Of a stretch of DNA of 47,330 bases, positions 18,119-30,477 are shown piece by piece. Under the pieces are notes generated by a model. It was not told the origin of the DNA and made no database searches. It worked only from the letters and a program-made list of their open reading frames with translations. The stretch is from contig JAFIEY010000126.1 in the NCBI GenBank assembly GCA_020832345.1, forward strand, positions 1 through 47,330, written 5' to 3'. The stretch comes from Cryomorphaceae bacterium (GTDB lineage Bacteria; Bacteroidota; Bacteroidia; Flavobacteriales; Schleiferiaceae). Within the stretch, counting starts at the first letter, position 1. The number at the start of each line of letters is the position of its first letter. Made by a program: the position numbers and the translations under genes.

Positions 18119-18493
18119 ATGTCTGACATCAAAGAACTAGGAGATAAGCTTGTAAACCTTACCGTTAAAGAGGTTACTGAACTAGCTAGTTATCTCAAAG
18201 AAGAATACGGAATTGAACCAGCTGCCGCTGCTGTAGCCGTTGCAGGTCCTGCCGCCGCTGGTGGTGACGAAGCTGAAGAGCAAACCGAATTCGACGTAAT
18301 CCTCAAAGCTGCCGGTTCATCCAAACTTGCAGTTGTGAAATTGGTTAAAGAATTGACCGGTCTTGGCTTGAAAGAAGCTAAAGAAGTTGTCGATGGTGCA
18401 CCTAGAGCCGTTAAGGAAGGTATTGCCAAAGACGAAGCAGAAGCACTTAAGGCTCAGTTAGAAGAAGCCGGTGCTGAGGTTGAGTTGAAGTAA
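18119..18493 (+). CDS. rplL: 50S ribosomal protein L7/L12
   Basis: A 124-residue stalk protein that recruits translational GTPases. The N-terminal dimerisation domain is followed by an Ala/Gly-rich hinge ([15 protein letters not shown]) and the conserved C-terminal domain ([36 protein letters not shown]). It ends 73 bp before rpoB, with a strong hairpin between them. Confidence 0.98.
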   Translation: MSDIKELGDKLVNLTVKEVTELASYLKEEYGIEPAAAAVAVAGPAAAGGDEAEEQTEFDVILKAAGSSKLAVVKLVKELTGLGLKEAKEVVDGAPRAVKEGIAKDEAEALKAQLEEAGAEVELK

Positions 18494-18513
18494 CCTTTTT
18501 CCACCTTTTTTAT

Positions 18514-18548
18514 GGTTTAGGCTTGATTTTTCAGGCCTAAACCTTTTT
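18514..18548 (+). terminator. Strong hairpin with T tract between rplL and rpoB (attenuator)
   Basis: GGTTTAGGC (18514-18522) pairs perfectly with GCCTAAACC (18535-18543). TTGA and TCAG add four more pairs (one wobble) around a TTTT tetraloop, giving a 13-bp stem followed by TTTTT (18544-18548). This is a textbook intrinsic terminator shape. As no promoter is visible before rpoB, it is best read as a partial terminator that sets RNA polymerase output below ribosomal protein output, as known for E. coli rplL-rpoB. Confidence 0.75.
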
Positions 18549-18566
18549 GCGTTAATATAATATTCA

Positions 18567-21500
18567 ATGTCTATGGCGAGTTCTTTGTCTCCTTCTCAAA
18601 CGCAAGAGCGCATCAATTTCGGCTCTATCAAAACCCCTCTGGAATATCCTGATTTTCTCGATATTCAAATCAAATCCTTTCAGGACTTTTTCCAATTGGA
18701 AACTAAACTGGAAGACCGCAACAACGAGGGATTGTTTAAAACATTTTCGGAAAATTTCCCAATCACTGACTCCCGCAATCAGTTTGTACTGGAGTTCCTC
18801 GACTATTTTGTCGATCCCCCGCGTTATTCTGAAGAAGAGTGTATTGAACGTGGTCTGTCCTACAGTGTTCCGCTCAAGGCACGCTTGAAATTATACTGTA
18901 CCGATCCCGAACATGAAGATTTTGAGACCATTGTGCAGGATGTGTATTTGGGTACAATCCCTTACATGACCTCTCGTGGTACTTTTATCATTAACGGCGC
19001 CGAACGCGTTGTCGTTTCACAGTTACACCGTTCACCCGGTGTGTTCTTTGGACAAAGCTTCCACGCTAATGGTACCAAACTTTATTCCGCCAGAATCATT
19101 CCTTTCAAAGGTAGCTGGATAGAATTTGCCACCGATATCAATGAGGTCATGTATGCGTACATCGACCGGAAAAAGAAATTGCCGGTAACTACCCTCCTTC
19201 GTGCTATTGGATACGTTAGGGATAAAGATATTTTGGAAATTTTTGACCTTGCTGAAGAGGTTAAGGTTTCTAAAACCGGACTTAAAAGGGTTAGTGGACG
19301 CCGTCTTGCTGCTCGTGTTCTCAAAACCTGGATCGAAGATTTTGTAGATGAAGATACCGGTGAGGTTGTTTCCATCGAACGGAATGAAGTGATCATCGAC
19401 CGCGATGAGATTATCAGTAAAGAAAATATTCCCCTTATCCTGGAGGCGGAAGTGCCAACCATTCTCTTACACAAAGAGGATATCGAAACTTCTGAATACT
19501 CCATTATATACAATACACTCCAAAAAGACCCGACCAACTCGGAAAAGGAATCTATGGAGTATATCTACAGACAGCTGAGAAACGCTGAACCACCTGATGA
19601 GGAAACTGCTCGTGGCATTATCGACAAGTTGTTCTTCTCCGAAACGCGTTATAGCCTCGGAGATGTAGGTCGCTATCGTTTGAACAAAAAACTTGAACTC
19701 GATATTGATGCCGACAAACAAGTTTTGACCAAAGAAGATATCATCAGTATCATTAAATACCTCATCCAACTGGTCAACAGTAAAACTGAGGTAGATGACA
19801 TCGACCACCTTTCTAACCGTAGGGTTCGTACCGTGGGAGAGCAACTTGCAGCCCAGTTTGGTGTTGGACTTGCCAGAATGGCACGCACCATTCGCGAACG
19901 TATGAACGTACGCGATAATGAGGTGTTTACCCCAATTGATTTGATTAATGCCAAGACCCTTTCTTCGGTTATTAATTCTTTCTTTGGAACCAACCAGCTG
20001 AGCCAGTTTATGGATCAGACCAACCCCCTTGCGGAGGTGACACACAAACGTCGCCTTTCAGCTTTAGGACCCGGTGGTCTATCTCGCGAACGCGCAGGTT
20101 TTGAGGTTCGAGATGTTCACTTTACGCACTACGGACGTCTGTGTCCTATTGAAACACCTGAAGGACCAAACATTGGTTTGATCTCTTCGCTTTGTGTTTA
20201 TGCCAAAGTTAATAAACTCGGATTTATCGAAACGCCTTACCGCCCTGTGAGTAAAGGCCGGGTTTTATACGATCAGGAACCTATTTACTTAAGCGCTGAG
20301 GAGGAGGAAGGACAAGTAATTGCCCAAGCCAATGCCCCTGTAAACGAGGAAGGAAACTTTGTCAATGACAAAATTAAAACCCGTTTGGAGGGTGACTTCC
20401 CAATCAATGAGCCCGGACAGGTTCACTTGATGGACGTTGCACCAAATCAAATTGCATCCATTTCCGCTTCATTGATTCCTTTTCTGGAACACGATGATGC
20501 AAACCGTGCGTTGATGGGTTCAAACATGATGCGTCAAGCTACGCCGTTGCTTTTACCGGAATCTCCCATTGTAGGAACAGGTCTTGAGCGACAGGTAGCC
20601 CGTGATTCTCGTGTACTTATCAATGCCGAAAAAGACGGTGTTGTTGAGTTTGTTGATTCGAGGGAAATCCATATTCGTTACATCTTGTCCGACGAGGAAA
20701 GTTTAGTTTCTTTTGAAGGAGAACTCAAGATGTATAATTTGGTTAAATTCCGCAAAACAAACCAAAGTTCATGCATCAACCTTCGTCCGATTGTCTCTAA
20801 AGGACAAAAAGTGAAAAAAGGTGATGTGCTTTGTGAAGGGTATGCCACCGAAAAAGGTGAACTTGCCTTGGGAAGAAATATGCAGGTCGCTTTTATGCCT
20901 TGGAAGGGTTATAACTTCGAGGATGCGATTGTAATTTCTGAGAAGGTAGTTCGTGAGGACATATTCACCAGTATTCACATTGATGAATATACGCTGGAAG
21001 TTCGCGACACCAAAGTAGGAACAGAAGAGCTTACGAGTGACATTCCCAATGTTAGTGAAGAGGCAACCAAAGATCTCGATGATAATGGAATTATTCGTGT
21101 AGGTGCAGAAATCAACCCAGGTGATATTTTAATTGGTAAAATCACACCAAAGGGAGAATCAGACCCCACTGCGGAAGAGAAACTCTTGCGTGCCATTTTT
21201 GGCGACAAAGCCGGAGATGTTAAAGATGCATCACTTAAAGCACCCCCGAGTTCTTATGGTGTGGTTATCGACAAAAAGTTGTTTGTCAGGGCCATGAAGG
21301 ACAAGAAATCGCGTCAGCGCGAAAAAGAAGAGATCCAAGTATTTGAGGAAGAATACCTTCGCAAGGAGGAGGAGCTTCGTGCAAAGTTTGTAGAAAAGAT
21401 CAATATCATTGTTGCAGGTAAAACTTGTCAAGGCGTTACCAACGACCTCAATGAAGTTGAAATTCCCAAAGGAACCAAGTTTACCCAAAAGGTACTCAAT

Positions 21501-22397
21501 GCAGTTTCGGATTACACCCGAATTGCTGGTGGAACCTGGACTACAGATTCTCAAAAGAATGAACTCATTGCGCAGTTGATTCACAATTATAAAATTAAGG
21601 TTGGAGATATTCGCGGTGTATTGCGTCGTAAAAAATTCAACCTTAGTGTGGGTGATGAACTACCTGCCGGTATTTTGAAACTTGCAAAAATTTACGTTGC
21701 ACAAAAACGTAAATTGAAAGTAGGTGATAAAATGGCAGGACGTCACGGAAACAAAGGTATCGTTGCTAAAATCGTTCGTGCCGAAGATATGCCATTCCTC
21801 GAAGATGGAACCCCGGTAGATATCGTTTTAAATCCATTGGGTGTACCTTCTCGGATGAATATCGGACAGATTTACGAAACCGTGTTGGGTTGGGCAGGAA
21901 AAAAATTGGGTAAGAAGTTTGCAACTCCAATTTTCGACGGTGCAACCATTGATCAAATTAATGAACTTACCGACGAAGCCGGAATTCCGCGCTTTGGTCA
22001 CACCTTCCTATACGATGGTGGTACAGGTGAGCGATTTGACCAAGCCGCTACAGTTGGGGTAATTTACATGCTCAAGCTCGGCCACATGGTTGACGATAAA
22101 ATGCACGCACGTTCCATCGGACCATACTCGCTTATTACGCAGCAACCACTCGGAGGTAAAGCTCAGTTTGGAGGTCAGCGTTTTGGAGAAATGGAGGTTT
22201 GGGCCATCGAAGCCTTTGGTGCATCCAATATCCTTAGGGAATTGCTAACCGTGAAATCTGATGATGTTATGGGAAGAGCAAAGACCTATGAGTCCATTGT
22301 CAAAGGGGAACCTTTGCCTGAGCCGGGAATACCTGAGTCATTCAATGTATTGTTGCATGAACTCTCCGGTTTGGCACTTAAAGTTACTCTTGATTAA
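18567..22397 (+). CDS. rpoB: DNA-directed RNA polymerase subunit beta
   Basis: A 1276-residue catalytic subunit of RNA polymerase. It begins with the family block [20 protein letters not shown] after a short variable start (ATG at 18567 or 18573). The rifampicin region ([20 protein letters not shown], then [11 protein letters not shown]) keeps the Asp, His and Ser of susceptible enzymes. Also visible are [14 protein letters not shown], the [10 protein letters not shown] block and the C-terminal [18 protein letters not shown]. It is separated from rplL by the attenuator hairpin and from rpoC by 44 bp. Confidence 0.98.
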   Translation: MSMASSLSPSQTQERINFGSIKTPLEYPDFLDIQIKSFQDFFQLETKLEDRNNEGLFKTFSENFPITDSRNQFVLEFLDYFVDPPRYSEEECIERGLSYSVPLKARLKLYCTDPEHEDFETIVQDVYLGTIPYMTSRGTFIINGAERVVVSQLHRSPGVFFGQSFHANGTKLYSARIIPFKGSWIEFATDINEVMYAYIDRKKKLPVTTLLRAIGYVRDKDILEIFDLAEEVKVSKTGLKRVSGRRLAARVLKTWIEDFVDEDTGEVVSIERNEVIIDRDEIISKENIPLILEAEVPTILLHKEDIETSEYSIIYNTLQKDPTNSEKESMEYIYRQLRNAEPPDEETARGIIDKLFFSETRYSLGDVGRYRLNKKLELDIDADKQVLTKEDIISIIKYLIQLVNSKTEVDDIDHLSNRRVRTVGEQLAAQFGVGLARMARTIRERMNVRDNEVFTPIDLINAKTLSSVINSFFGTNQLSQFMDQTNPLAEVTHKRRLSALGPGGLSRERAGFEVRDVHFTHYGRLCPIETPEGPNIGLISSLCVYAKVNKLGFIETPYRPVSKGRVLYDQEPIYLSAEEEEGQVIAQANAPVNEEGNFVNDKIKTRLEGDFPINEPGQVHLMDVAPNQIASISASLIPFLEHDDANRALMGSNMMRQATPLLLPESPIVGTGLERQVARDSRVLINAEKDGVVEFVDSREIHIRYILSDEESLVSFEGELKMYNLVKFRKTNQSSCINLRPIVSKGQKVKKGDVLCEGYATEKGELALGRNMQVAFMPWKGYNFEDAIVISEKVVREDIFTSIHIDEYTLEVRDTKVGTEELTSDIPNVSEEATKDLDDNGIIRVGAEINPGDILIGKITPKGESDPTAEEKLLRAIFGDKAGDVKDASLKAPPSSYGVVIDKKLFVRAMKDKKSRQREKEEIQVFEEEYLRKEEELRAKFVEKINIIVAGKTCQGVTNDLNEVEIPKGTKFTQKVLNAVSDYTRIAGGTWTTDSQKNELIAQLIHNYKIKVGDIRGVLRRKKFNLSVGDELPAGILKLAKIYVAQKRKLKVGDKMAGRHGNKGIVAKIVRAEDMPFLEDGTPVDIVLNPLGVPSRMNIGQIYETVLGWAGKKLGKKFATPIFDGATIDQINELTDEAGIPRFGHTFLYDGGTGERFDQAATVGVIYMLKLGHMVDDKMHARSIGPYSLITQQPLGGKAQFGGQRFGEMEVWAIEAFGASNILRELLTVKSDDVMGRAKTYESIVKGEPLPEPGIPESFNVLLHELSGLALKVTLD

Positions 22398-22441
22398 TGA
22401 TGGCCACCCTGTGGCGACTTTTAACATAAATAAACATTCTT

Positions 22442-25400
22442 ATGGCTTTTAATAATTCAACGGACCGCAAAACTTTCAACAGCACCTTTAAGTCCATTAC
22501 CATTAGTCTGGCATCACCCGAGTTTATTCTCGAGCGTTCCAGCGGTGAAGTGCTAAAGCCTGAAACCATAAATTACCGTACGCACAAGCCCGAGAGAGAC
22601 GGACTTTTTTGCGAACGAATTTTTGGCCCTGTTAAAGATTACGAATGTGCTTGTGGAAAATACAAGCGTATTCGCTATAAAGGGATTGTTTGCGACCGTT
22701 GTGGAGTTGAAGTAACCGAAAAGAAAGTTCGTCGCGAGCGCATGGGGCATATCAGCCTCGTGGTGCCTGTGGCGCACATCTGGTACTTCCGCTCACTTCC
22801 CAATAAAATTGGTTACCTTTTGGGTCTTCCTACCAAGAAGCTCGACATGATCATTTATTATGAGCGCTATGTCGTAATTCAAGCGGGTGCCGCCAACAAA
22901 CCCGATGGGAATCCCCTCGAGTTTATGGAATTCCTAACGGAGGAGGAATACCTCGAAATCTATGATCGATTGCCGGTTGAGAACCAGTACCTCGACGACA
23001 ATGACCCCAATAAGTTTATTGCTAAAATGGGTGCCGAGGCGATCCTCATGCTGCTTCAGCGTATGAATTTTGACGAGTTGTCTTATCATTTGCGCGATCG
23101 TGCAAACAAAGAAACTTCTCAACAAAAACGTCAAGAAGCACTTAAGCGCTTGCAGGTTGTAGAATCTGTAAGAGATGCTAATAGCCGCATCGAAAACAAT
23201 CCCGAGTGGATGGTCGTCAAAGTAGTTCCGGTTATTCCGCCCGAACTTCGTCCTTTGGTGCCTTTGGATGGTGGCCGTTTTGCTACTTCTGACTTAAACG
23301 ATTTGTACCGCCGCGTAATCATTCGCAATAACCGTTTGAAGCGCTTGTTGGAAATCAAAGCGCCCGAAGTTATTCTTCGCAATGAAAAGCGGATGTTGCA
23401 GGAGTCAGTGGATTCACTTTTTGACAACACCAGAAAAGCCACGGCAGTTAAAACCGAAAGCAACCGCGCCTTAAAATCACTTTCCGATAGTTTGAAAGGT
23501 AAGCAAGGTCGTTTCCGTCAAAACTTGCTCGGAAAACGTGTGGATTACTCCGGTCGTTCGGTAATTGTTATCGGACCAGAATTGAAATTGCACGAATGTG
23601 GTATCCCGAAAAATATGGCAGCGGAATTATACAAGCCTTTCATCATTCGCAAAATGGTGGAACGCGGTATTGTTAAAACCGTAAAATCGGCCAAGAAGAT
23701 TATCGACAAACGTGAACCTGTCGTTTGGGACATCCTCGAAAACGTGATGAAAGGACATCCTGTATTGCTCAACCGTGCGCCAACATTGCACCGCTTGGGT
23801 ATTCAGGCATTCCAGCCAAAAATGATTGAGGGTAAGGCCATTCAATTACACCCATTAACTTGTACGGCTTTTAATGCTGACTTCGATGGTGACCAAATGG
23901 CTGTCCACCTTCCATTGGGACCCGAAGCCATTCTGGAAGCCCAATTGTTGATGCTTGCTTCCCACAATATTCTCAACCCTGCCAACGGATCTCCAATTAC
24001 CGTTCCCTCACAGGACATGGTACTTGGACTGTATTACCTTACCAAGCAACGCAAAAGTTCTGAGGCACACAAGGTAAAAGGAGAAGGTATGGTATTTTAC
24101 TCCGCAGAGGAAGTAAATATCGCTTTAAATGAGGGTATGGTCGATCTTCACGCAACCGTAAAAGTTCGCTCCAGAGTGGAAGAAAACGGTGAGCTGAAAA
24201 TTAAACTTATTGAAACTACTGTTGGACGGGTTTTATTTAACCAAAATGTACCCGAAGAAGTTGGTTTTATCGATGAGTTACTGACCAAAAAATCACTGCG
24301 TGATATCATTGCAAATATTTTACGCCAGACCAATATCCCGAAAACAGCGAAGTTCCTAGACGATATTAAGAACCTGGGTTATGCGCAAGCTTTCCGCGGT
24401 GGATTGTCTTTCTCCTTGGGCGATATCATTATCCCTGAAGAAAAAGAAACACTTGTTCAAGATGCAGAGGATCAAATTAACAATATCCTCGCGAGCTATA
24501 ACATGGGTCTCATTACCAATAATGAGCGTTACAATCAGGTGATTGATGTTTGGACAAACACGAATGCTCGACTTACCGAGCGCGCCATGCATCACTTGAT
24601 TACCGACCGTCAAGGGTTTAATCCAATTTATATGATGCTTGACTCCGGTGCACGGGGTTCTAAAGAGCAGATTCGCCAGCTTTCCGGTATGCGTGGTCTA
24701 ATGGCCAAGCCCCAGAAATCCGGATCATCTGGTGGAGAAATTATCGAAAACCCGATTATTTCAAACTTTAAGGAAGGTCTTTCAATCCTCGAGTACTTTA
24801 TCTCCACCCACGGTGCACGGAAAGGTCTTGCGGATACGGCTTTGAAAACTGCGGATGCGGGATACCTTACTCGTCGTTTGGTTGACGTTGCACAAGACGT
24901 CATCATTACCGAAGAGGATTGTGGAACCCTACGCGGATTGGAAGTTGGCCCACTTAAGAAAAATGAAGAAATCGTAGAATCGCTTTACGATAGAATCTTG
25001 GGTCGGGTTTCTCTAAATGATGTTGAAGATCCTTTGACTGACGAAGTTTACGTCCGTGCCGGTGAAGAAATTACCGAAGAAATCGCGCGTAAAATCGATC
25101 AATCACCTTTACAAACCATTGAAGTTCGCTCCCCATTGACTTGTGAAAGTCCTAAGGGAATTTGCGCCAGATGCTACGGTAGAAATCTCGCTACCGCTAA
25201 GATGGTGCAAATGGGTGAAGCTGTTGGTGTCGTTGCTGCTCAGTCTATTGGAGAGCCCGGAACTCAGCTTACTTTACGTACCTTCCACGTTGGTGGAACG
25301 GCGGGTAACATTTCTGAAGACTCAGCACTTAAAGCCAAATACGACGGTAAAATTGATATTGATGAATTGCGAACCGTTGATGGTAAAAATGCCGACGGTG

Positions 25401-26782
25401 AGGATGCAGTCATTGTAATTGGTCGTACAGCGGAATTGCGTATCAGCGATCCTAAGACTAACATCGTGTTGCAAACCAGTAACATACCTTACGGTGCGTT
25501 CTTAAAGATTAAAGATGGCAGCTTGGTAAAGAAAGGTGATGTCATTTGTGAATGGGATCCTTGGAATGCCGTAATTGTATCGGAATCAGCTGGTACTATT
25601 GAATTTGAAGGCATTGAAAAGGACATTACCTATCGTGTTGAAATCGATGAGCAAACTGGTTTCCAGGAAAAGGTAATCTCTGAATCCAAGAATAAAAAGA
25701 TGATTCCGGTCATCAAGATTTTGGGCGCAGACGGAGAAGTGATGAACACCTACAACTTACCAGTAGGAGCGCATATTACCGTTGAAAATGGTGAAAGTAT
25801 TCCTTCGGGAAAAATCCTCGTCAAAATTCCACGGAAGTCGTCAAAAGCCGGTGATATTACGGGAGGTTTACCTCGTGTAACTGAGCTTTTTGAAGCGCGT
25901 AATCCATCCAACCCCGCTGTGGTTTCTGAAATTGATGGTGTGGTTTCATTTGGACCAAAAATCAAACGAGGAAATCGCGAGGTTATCGTAGAATCTCGTA
26001 CCGGGGAACGCAAAGTGTATATGATCAACCTCTCCAAGCAAATTCTTGTTCAGGAGAACGATTATGTACGTGCGGGTACCCCTCTATCCGAGGGTTCTAT
26101 TTCTCCGGGAGACATCCTTTCTATCGAAGGACCTACCGCAGTACAGGAATACCTCGTAAACGAAGTTCAGGAAGTATATCGCTTGCAAGGTGTGAAAATC
26201 AATGACAAGCACTTCGAGGTTATCGTTCGTCAAATGATGCGTAAGGTGGAAATTCAAGATTCTGGTGATACCAGCTTTCTTCAAGGAAACCTTATCCATA
26301 CCTATGACTTTATTAACGAGAACGATTGGATTTTCGACAAAAAGGTTGTTGAAGAAGGTGGCGGTTCTGACGAACTAAAACCCGGTATGATTGTCTCTGC
26401 TCGTCAATTGCGAGATGAGAATAGTCGTCTTCGTCGTGCCGATAAAGAACTCGTGCAAGCCCGTGATGCTCGTCCTGCAACTGCCACTCCGGTATTGCAA
26501 GGGATTACCAAAGCATCCTTGCAAACCAAATCGTTTATTTCTGCGGCATCCTTCCAGGAAACAACCAAAGTGCTCAATGAAGCTGCCCTTAGCGGTAAGG
26601 TTGATACCCTCGACGGACTTAAAGAAAACGTTATTGTTGGCCATAAAATTCCTGCGGGTACCGGTCTTAAATCCTACGAAAAAATCATCGTTGGTGTTAA
26701 GCAAGACCTTGAGGAATTGGAAGAGGCTGCGGCGGAAAATCAGCATGAAGAAGAAGTGGAGGAAACCCAAAACGCAGAGTAA
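22442..26782 (+). CDS. rpoC: DNA-directed RNA polymerase subunit beta'
   Basis: A 1446-residue clamp subunit. The N-terminal zinc site ([20 protein letters not shown]) is intact and the magnesium loop NADFDGDQM sits near residue 480. The second zinc region is CGTLRG with [15 protein letters not shown]. The trigger-loop and bridge-helix block ([20 protein letters not shown]) is present. The C terminus has an acidic tail ([20 protein letters not shown]). Its TAA stop overlaps the ATG of the next gene (TAATG). Confidence 0.98.
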   Translation: MAFNNSTDRKTFNSTFKSITISLASPEFILERSSGEVLKPETINYRTHKPERDGLFCERIFGPVKDYECACGKYKRIRYKGIVCDRCGVEVTEKKVRRERMGHISLVVPVAHIWYFRSLPNKIGYLLGLPTKKLDMIIYYERYVVIQAGAANKPDGNPLEFMEFLTEEEYLEIYDRLPVENQYLDDNDPNKFIAKMGAEAILMLLQRMNFDELSYHLRDRANKETSQQKRQEALKRLQVVESVRDANSRIENNPEWMVVKVVPVIPPELRPLVPLDGGRFATSDLNDLYRRVIIRNNRLKRLLEIKAPEVILRNEKRMLQESVDSLFDNTRKATAVKTESNRALKSLSDSLKGKQGRFRQNLLGKRVDYSGRSVIVIGPELKLHECGIPKNMAAELYKPFIIRKMVERGIVKTVKSAKKIIDKREPVVWDILENVMKGHPVLLNRAPTLHRLGIQAFQPKMIEGKAIQLHPLTCTAFNADFDGDQMAVHLPLGPEAILEAQLLMLASHNILNPANGSPITVPSQDMVLGLYYLTKQRKSSEAHKVKGEGMVFYSAEEVNIALNEGMVDLHATVKVRSRVEENGELKIKLIETTVGRVLFNQNVPEEVGFIDELLTKKSLRDIIANILRQTNIPKTAKFLDDIKNLGYAQAFRGGLSFSLGDIIIPEEKETLVQDAEDQINNILASYNMGLITNNERYNQVIDVWTNTNARLTERAMHHLITDRQGFNPIYMMLDSGARGSKEQIRQLSGMRGLMAKPQKSGSSGGEIIENPIISNFKEGLSILEYFISTHGARKGLADTALKTADAGYLTRRLVDVAQDVIITEEDCGTLRGLEVGPLKKNEEIVESLYDRILGRVSLNDVEDPLTDEVYVRAGEEITEEIARKIDQSPLQTIEVRSPLTCESPKGICARCYGRNLATAKMVQMGEAVGVVAAQSIGEPGTQLTLRTFHVGGTAGNISEDSALKAKYDGKIDIDELRTVDGKNADGEDAVIVIGRTAELRISDPKTNIVLQTSNIPYGAFLKIKDGSLVKKGDVICEWDPWNAVIVSESAGTIEFEGIEKDITYRVEIDEQTGFQEKVISESKNKKMIPVIKILGADGEVMNTYNLPVGAHITVENGESIPSGKILVKIPRKSSKAGDITGGLPRVTELFEARNPSNPAVVSEIDGVVSFGPKIKRGNREVIVESRTGERKVYMINLSKQILVQENDYVRAGTPLSEGSISPGDILSIEGPTAVQEYLVNEVQEVYRLQGVKINDKHFEVIVRQMMRKVEIQDSGDTSFLQGNLIHTYDFINENDWIFDKKVVEEGGGSDELKPGMIVSARQLRDENSRLRRADKELVQARDARPATATPVLQGITKASLQTKSFISAASFQETTKVLNEAALSGKVDTLDGLKENVIVGHKIPAGTGLKSYEKIIVGVKQDLEELEEAAAENQHEEEVEETQNAE

Positions 26783-27099
26783 TGGAACAACCAAAAGATC
26801 CCAACCAACAGCAGCTCAACATTGAAATCAATGAGGATGTTGCCGGAGGTGTATATAGCAATTTAGCCATCATCAACCACTCTCCTTCGGAATTTGTGGT
26901 GGATTTTGTGCAAGTTATGCCTGGTGTACCAAAGGCCCGTGTGAAGTCAAGGGTTATTTTAACCCCGCAACACGCCAAACGCTTTTTGCGTGCGATGTCG
27001 GAAAACATTAAAAAGTTTGAGCAATCGCATGGTGAAGTGACGGATCAGGAACCGGTTAATTACCCAATTAATTTTGGGGGTCCTACCGGACAAGCATAA
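26782..27099 (+). CDS. DUF3467 domain protein
   Basis: A 105-residue cytoplasmic protein that fits the DUF3467 family, a small conserved Bacteroidota protein of unknown function usually found right behind rpoC. Visible features are IEINEDVAGGVYSNLAIINH, VDFVQVMPGVPKARVKSR and TPQHAKRFLRAMSENI. The start codon overlaps the rpoC stop by one base, so translation is probably coupled to beta' synthesis. A strong terminator follows 21 bp later, making this the last gene of the block. Its placement hints at a link to transcription, but this is inference only. Confidence 0.88.
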   Translation: MEQPKDPNQQQLNIEINEDVAGGVYSNLAIINHSPSEFVVDFVQVMPGVPKARVKSRVILTPQHAKRFLRAMSENIKKFEQSHGEVTDQEPVNYPINFGGPTGQA

Positions 27100-27120
27100 T
27101 TTTAACCGTTTTATTGACAG

Positions 27121-27155
27121 GCCACCGGAACGATTTTGTCTTCCGGTGGCTTTTT
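27121..27155 (+). terminator. Intrinsic terminator ending the RNA polymerase block
   Basis: GCCACCGGAA (27121-27130) and TTCCGGTGGC (27141-27150) form a perfect 10-bp stem with a 10-nt loop followed by TTTTT. It lies between the DUF3467 gene and ppa. Confidence 0.9.
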
Positions 27156-27186
27156 AGTTTTTAATCTTACAAAAAAAAACAATCCT

Positions 27187-27720
27187 ATGACCAACCCATG
27201 GCATGATGTAAGTCCGGGAGATAACCCCGAGTCTTTTGTGAAAAGTATTATTGAAATTCCCAAAAATTCAAGGGCAAAATACGAGCTCGATAAGGAATCA
27301 GGAATGTTGATCCTGGATCGTGTACTTTATAGTGCAGTTTATTATCCCGCTAATTATGGCTTTATTCCTAAAACGTATTGTGACGATAATGACCCACTTG
27401 ATATTTTAGTTTTGAGCCAAATCGAAGTTGTCCCCATGTGTATTGTTCCGGCAAAAGTTATTGGTGTAATGCGCATGTTGGACCAAGGAGAAGCCGATGA
27501 TAAAATTATCGCAGTTGCAGCAGATGACAAAAGTGTGAGTCACTTCAACGACGTTTCAGAACTTCCACATCATTTTTTATCTGAAATGCGCAGTTTTTTT
27601 GAAGACTATAAAAAGTTGGAAAACAAAACTGTAGTTGTAGAAGATTTTCAGGGAAGGGATGAAGCATTGCGAATATTGAACCAGGCATTTCAGGATTACC
27701 AAATAAAGTTCAATGGTTAA
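27187..27720 (+). CDS. ppa: Inorganic pyrophosphatase (family I)
   Basis: A 177-residue soluble enzyme that hydrolyses pyrophosphate to phosphate and pulls biosynthetic reactions such as nucleic acid synthesis forward. The metal-binding signature [11 protein letters not shown] and the later [16 protein letters not shown] carry the catalytic aspartates, and KYELDKESG with YPANYGFIP match the family. An in-frame upstream start at 27136 would fall inside the terminator stem, so the ATG at 27187 is chosen; it gives the usual length. It is a monocistronic-looking gene between the terminator and parC. Confidence 0.96.
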   Translation: MTNPWHDVSPGDNPESFVKSIIEIPKNSRAKYELDKESGMLILDRVLYSAVYYPANYGFIPKTYCDDNDPLDILVLSQIEVVPMCIVPAKVIGVMRMLDQGEADDKIIAVAADDKSVSHFNDVSELPHHFLSEMRSFFEDYKKLENKTVVVEDFQGRDEALRILNQAFQDYQIKFNG

Positions 27721-27808
27721 AAACCCGTGGATATTTTCTGCCGGGTTGCTTCGGGAGAAAATATTTTACCGCTTATCTTTACCCGCATAAGCGCAAAGAG
27801 GAAAATCC

Positions 27809-30472
27809 ATGGCCGAGGAACAAGAAAACCCACAACTTCCGGAAGAGAGTAACAACAGAACCAGTATTACCCGTGTAAGCGGGATGTACGAGGACTATTT
27901 TTTGGATTACGCATCTTATGTAATCCTTGAAAGGGCGGTGCCAGCCTTGTCTGATGGAGTGAAGCCCGTACAGCGCAGGTTGCTTCACGCCATGCGGGAA
28001 ATGGACGATGGACGATACCACAAGGTGGCCAACATCATCGGGCAAACCATGAAATATCACCCGCATGGGGACGCTTCAATTGGCGATGCACTGGTGCAAC
28101 TCGGGCAAAAGGAACTACTCATCGACTGTCAGGGTAACTGGGGAAACATCCTTACCGGAGATAGTGCTGCGGCGCCGAGGTATATCGAAGCCCGACTGAC
28201 GAAGTTTGCCCTTGAGGTAGCTTTTAATGCAAAAATTACGGAATGGAGTGCGTCATACGATGGAAGGGGAAAAGAACCGGTTTTTTTGCCGATGAAATTT
28301 CCGCTGCTTCTCGCTCAAGGTGTTGAAGGTATTGCGGTAGGTTTGAGCACCAAAGTTTTGCCCCACAACTTTAATGAACTGATAGATGCCAGTATAAATA
28401 TTCTAAAAGGAAAGAAGGTTACTGTGGTGCCTGACTTCCCCTCGGGAGGAATTGCGGATGTTTCAAATTACAACGACGGAATACGAGGTGGCCGAGTTCG
28501 CGTTAGGGCCAAAATAGAAGCGCTGGATAAAAAAACGCTAATTATAAAGGAAGTTCCTTTTGGCACTACCACCACCAGCTTAATCGAAAGCGTGATTAAG
28601 GCCAACGATAAGGGTAAAATCAAAATCAAAAAAATCGAAGACAATACCTCAGAGTTTGTCGAGATTTTGGTTCATCTGGCACCTAATATTTCTCCCGACA
28701 AAACCATAGATGCGTTATATGCATTTACAGATTGCGAGGTGTCTATTTCGCCACTGGCTTGTGTTATTGAAAACGATCGTCCCATTTTTGTTGGGGTTAC
28801 CGAATTACTAAGATTATCAACGGAACATACCGTTGATCTCACCCGACAAGAACTGCAGGTTAAACTCGACGAATATCAAAATGATTGGCATGCGGCCTCT
28901 TTGGAAAGGATTTTTATCGAAAATCGAATTTATCGGGATATTGAAGAGGCCGAAACCTGGGAGCAGGTTCTTCAGTTTATTCACGATGGCTTAAAACCAC
29001 ATATTGGCCACTTACTCCGTCCCGTCACCGATGAGGACGTGGCACGCCTGACGGAAATCAGAATCAAGCGAATTTCAAAATACGATTCGGATAAGGCCAA
29101 TGACAATATTTTAGCCCTCGAAGGTAAAATTGCTGAATACAAGCATCACCTCGAAAATCTGGTAGAATACACCATTAATTACTTCAAACACCTGAAGGAA
29201 AAATACGGAAAAGATAAGGGACGGAAAACCGAAATCCGGATGTTTGACGATATCGTGGCCCAAAAGGTTGCCATTGCAAATGAGAAACTTTACGTCAATC
29301 GCGAAGAGGGTTTTGTTGGTATTGGATTAAAAAAGGCCGAATACGTATGCGATTGTAGCGATATTGACGATATCATTGTCTTCCGAAGCGATGGCGTAAT
29401 GATGGTCTCCAAGGTAGATCAAAAGATGTACATGGGGAAAGACATTATTCACGTAGGTGTATTTAAAAAGGGCGACAAACGAAAGATTTTTCATTTCATT
29501 TATAGTGATGGCCCCAATGGCCCTACCTATATGAAGCGGTTCTTTGTGGATGGGGTAACCCGGGATAGAGAATATGATTTGACCAACGGAACCAAAGGAT
29601 CCAAGGTTTTGTATTTTTCCGTAAATCCAAATGGAGAATCCGAAACCGTCACCGTACATCACCGGGCCATCAAGAAAGTGAAAAAGATGAGATTTGACCT
29701 TGATTTGGGCGAGTTGGCCATCAAGGGAAGGGGTGTAAAAGGAAATACGGTGACCAAACATCCGGTTAAGAAAATTGAACGAAAGGAAAAGGGAAGCTCC
29801 ACGTTAGCCCCGCGTAGAATTTGGCTCGACGAAACGGTAATGCGGTTAAACGGTGAGGGAAGAGGGCGTTTATTAGGCCGTTTCTCCGGTGATGACAGGA
29901 TTCTTGAAATCACAACCAAGGGTCAATATCGCTTGTTGCCTTACGACTTTAGCACCCACTTTGAAGAGGATTGGCTGATTATTGAAAAATATGATCCCGA
30001 AAAACCGGTAAGCACAATTTATTGGGAACCTGAAAAGGAAAGGTTTTATGTAAAGCGCTTTATTCCCGAAATGTCCGATAAAAAGGAAATCTTTATTTCT
30101 GAGGAAGAAGGTGCGTATATGGAAATGGTAAGCTATCACCCTAAACCCACAGTATTACTGCAATTTAAAAAAGTAAAGGGTAAGGCTGCGGACGATGAAA
30201 CGATCGATTTAGAATCTTTTATTTCCGTAAAAGGGCAAAAAGCCATGGGAAATCAACTCACGCGAAATCCGGTTAAGAATATGATTCTAAATGAACCGGA
30301 ACTTGAACCTGAAGCAACGGAAGAAGTTGAAAGCGAAAAAGTTGATGTTCCGGAAACCGAAGATGCCCCTGAGCAGAAAAAGAGCGAACAAGAACCCAAG
30401 GATAAATCTGGTGATAACGAAAAGGGTAGTGCAGGAATCCAGATTTCACTATTCGATGAGCCGGAACCCTAA
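27809..30472 (+). CDS. parC: DNA topoisomerase IV subunit A
   Basis: An 887-residue type IIA topoisomerase subunit. The breakage-reunion domain starts at SYVILERAVPALSDGVKPVQ, with the helix HPHGDASIGDALVQLGQ and the active-site Tyr in AAPRYIEARL. It has no obvious GyrA-box, which with the diverged beta-pinwheel favours ParC over GyrA. The last about 60 residues form an acidic Lys/Glu tail ending QISLFDEPEP; QISLF resembles the bacterial sliding-clamp binding pentapeptide. parE is not in the window. Small hairpins in the 88-bp gap before it (for example CGCTTAT/ATAAGCG at 27771-27794) may be leader structure. Confidence 0.92.
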   Translation: MAEEQENPQLPEESNNRTSITRVSGMYEDYFLDYASYVILERAVPALSDGVKPVQRRLLHAMREMDDGRYHKVANIIGQTMKYHPHGDASIGDALVQLGQKELLIDCQGNWGNILTGDSAAAPRYIEARLTKFALEVAFNAKITEWSASYDGRGKEPVFLPMKFPLLLAQGVEGIAVGLSTKVLPHNFNELIDASINILKGKKVTVVPDFPSGGIADVSNYNDGIRGGRVRVRAKIEALDKKTLIIKEVPFGTTTTSLIESVIKANDKGKIKIKKIEDNTSEFVEILVHLAPNISPDKTIDALYAFTDCEVSISPLACVIENDRPIFVGVTELLRLSTEHTVDLTRQELQVKLDEYQNDWHAASLERIFIENRIYRDIEEAETWEQVLQFIHDGLKPHIGHLLRPVTDEDVARLTEIRIKRISKYDSDKANDNILALEGKIAEYKHHLENLVEYTINYFKHLKEKYGKDKGRKTEIRMFDDIVAQKVAIANEKLYVNREEGFVGIGLKKAEYVCDCSDIDDIIVFRSDGVMMVSKVDQKMYMGKDIIHVGVFKKGDKRKIFHFIYSDGPNGPTYMKRFFVDGVTRDREYDLTNGTKGSKVLYFSVNPNGESETVTVHHRAIKKVKKMRFDLDLGELAIKGRGVKGNTVTKHPVKKIERKEKGSSTLAPRRIWLDETVMRLNGEGRGRLLGRFSGDDRILEITTKGQYRLLPYDFSTHFEEDWLIIEKYDPEKPVSTIYWEPEKERFYVKRFIPEMSDKKEIFISEEEGAYMEMVSYHPKPTVLLQFKKVKGKAADDETIDLESFISVKGQKAMGNQLTRNPVKNMILNEPELEPEATEEVESEKVDVPETEDAPEQKKSEQEPKDKSGDNEKGSAGIQISLFDEPEP

Positions 30473-30477
30473 AGACT

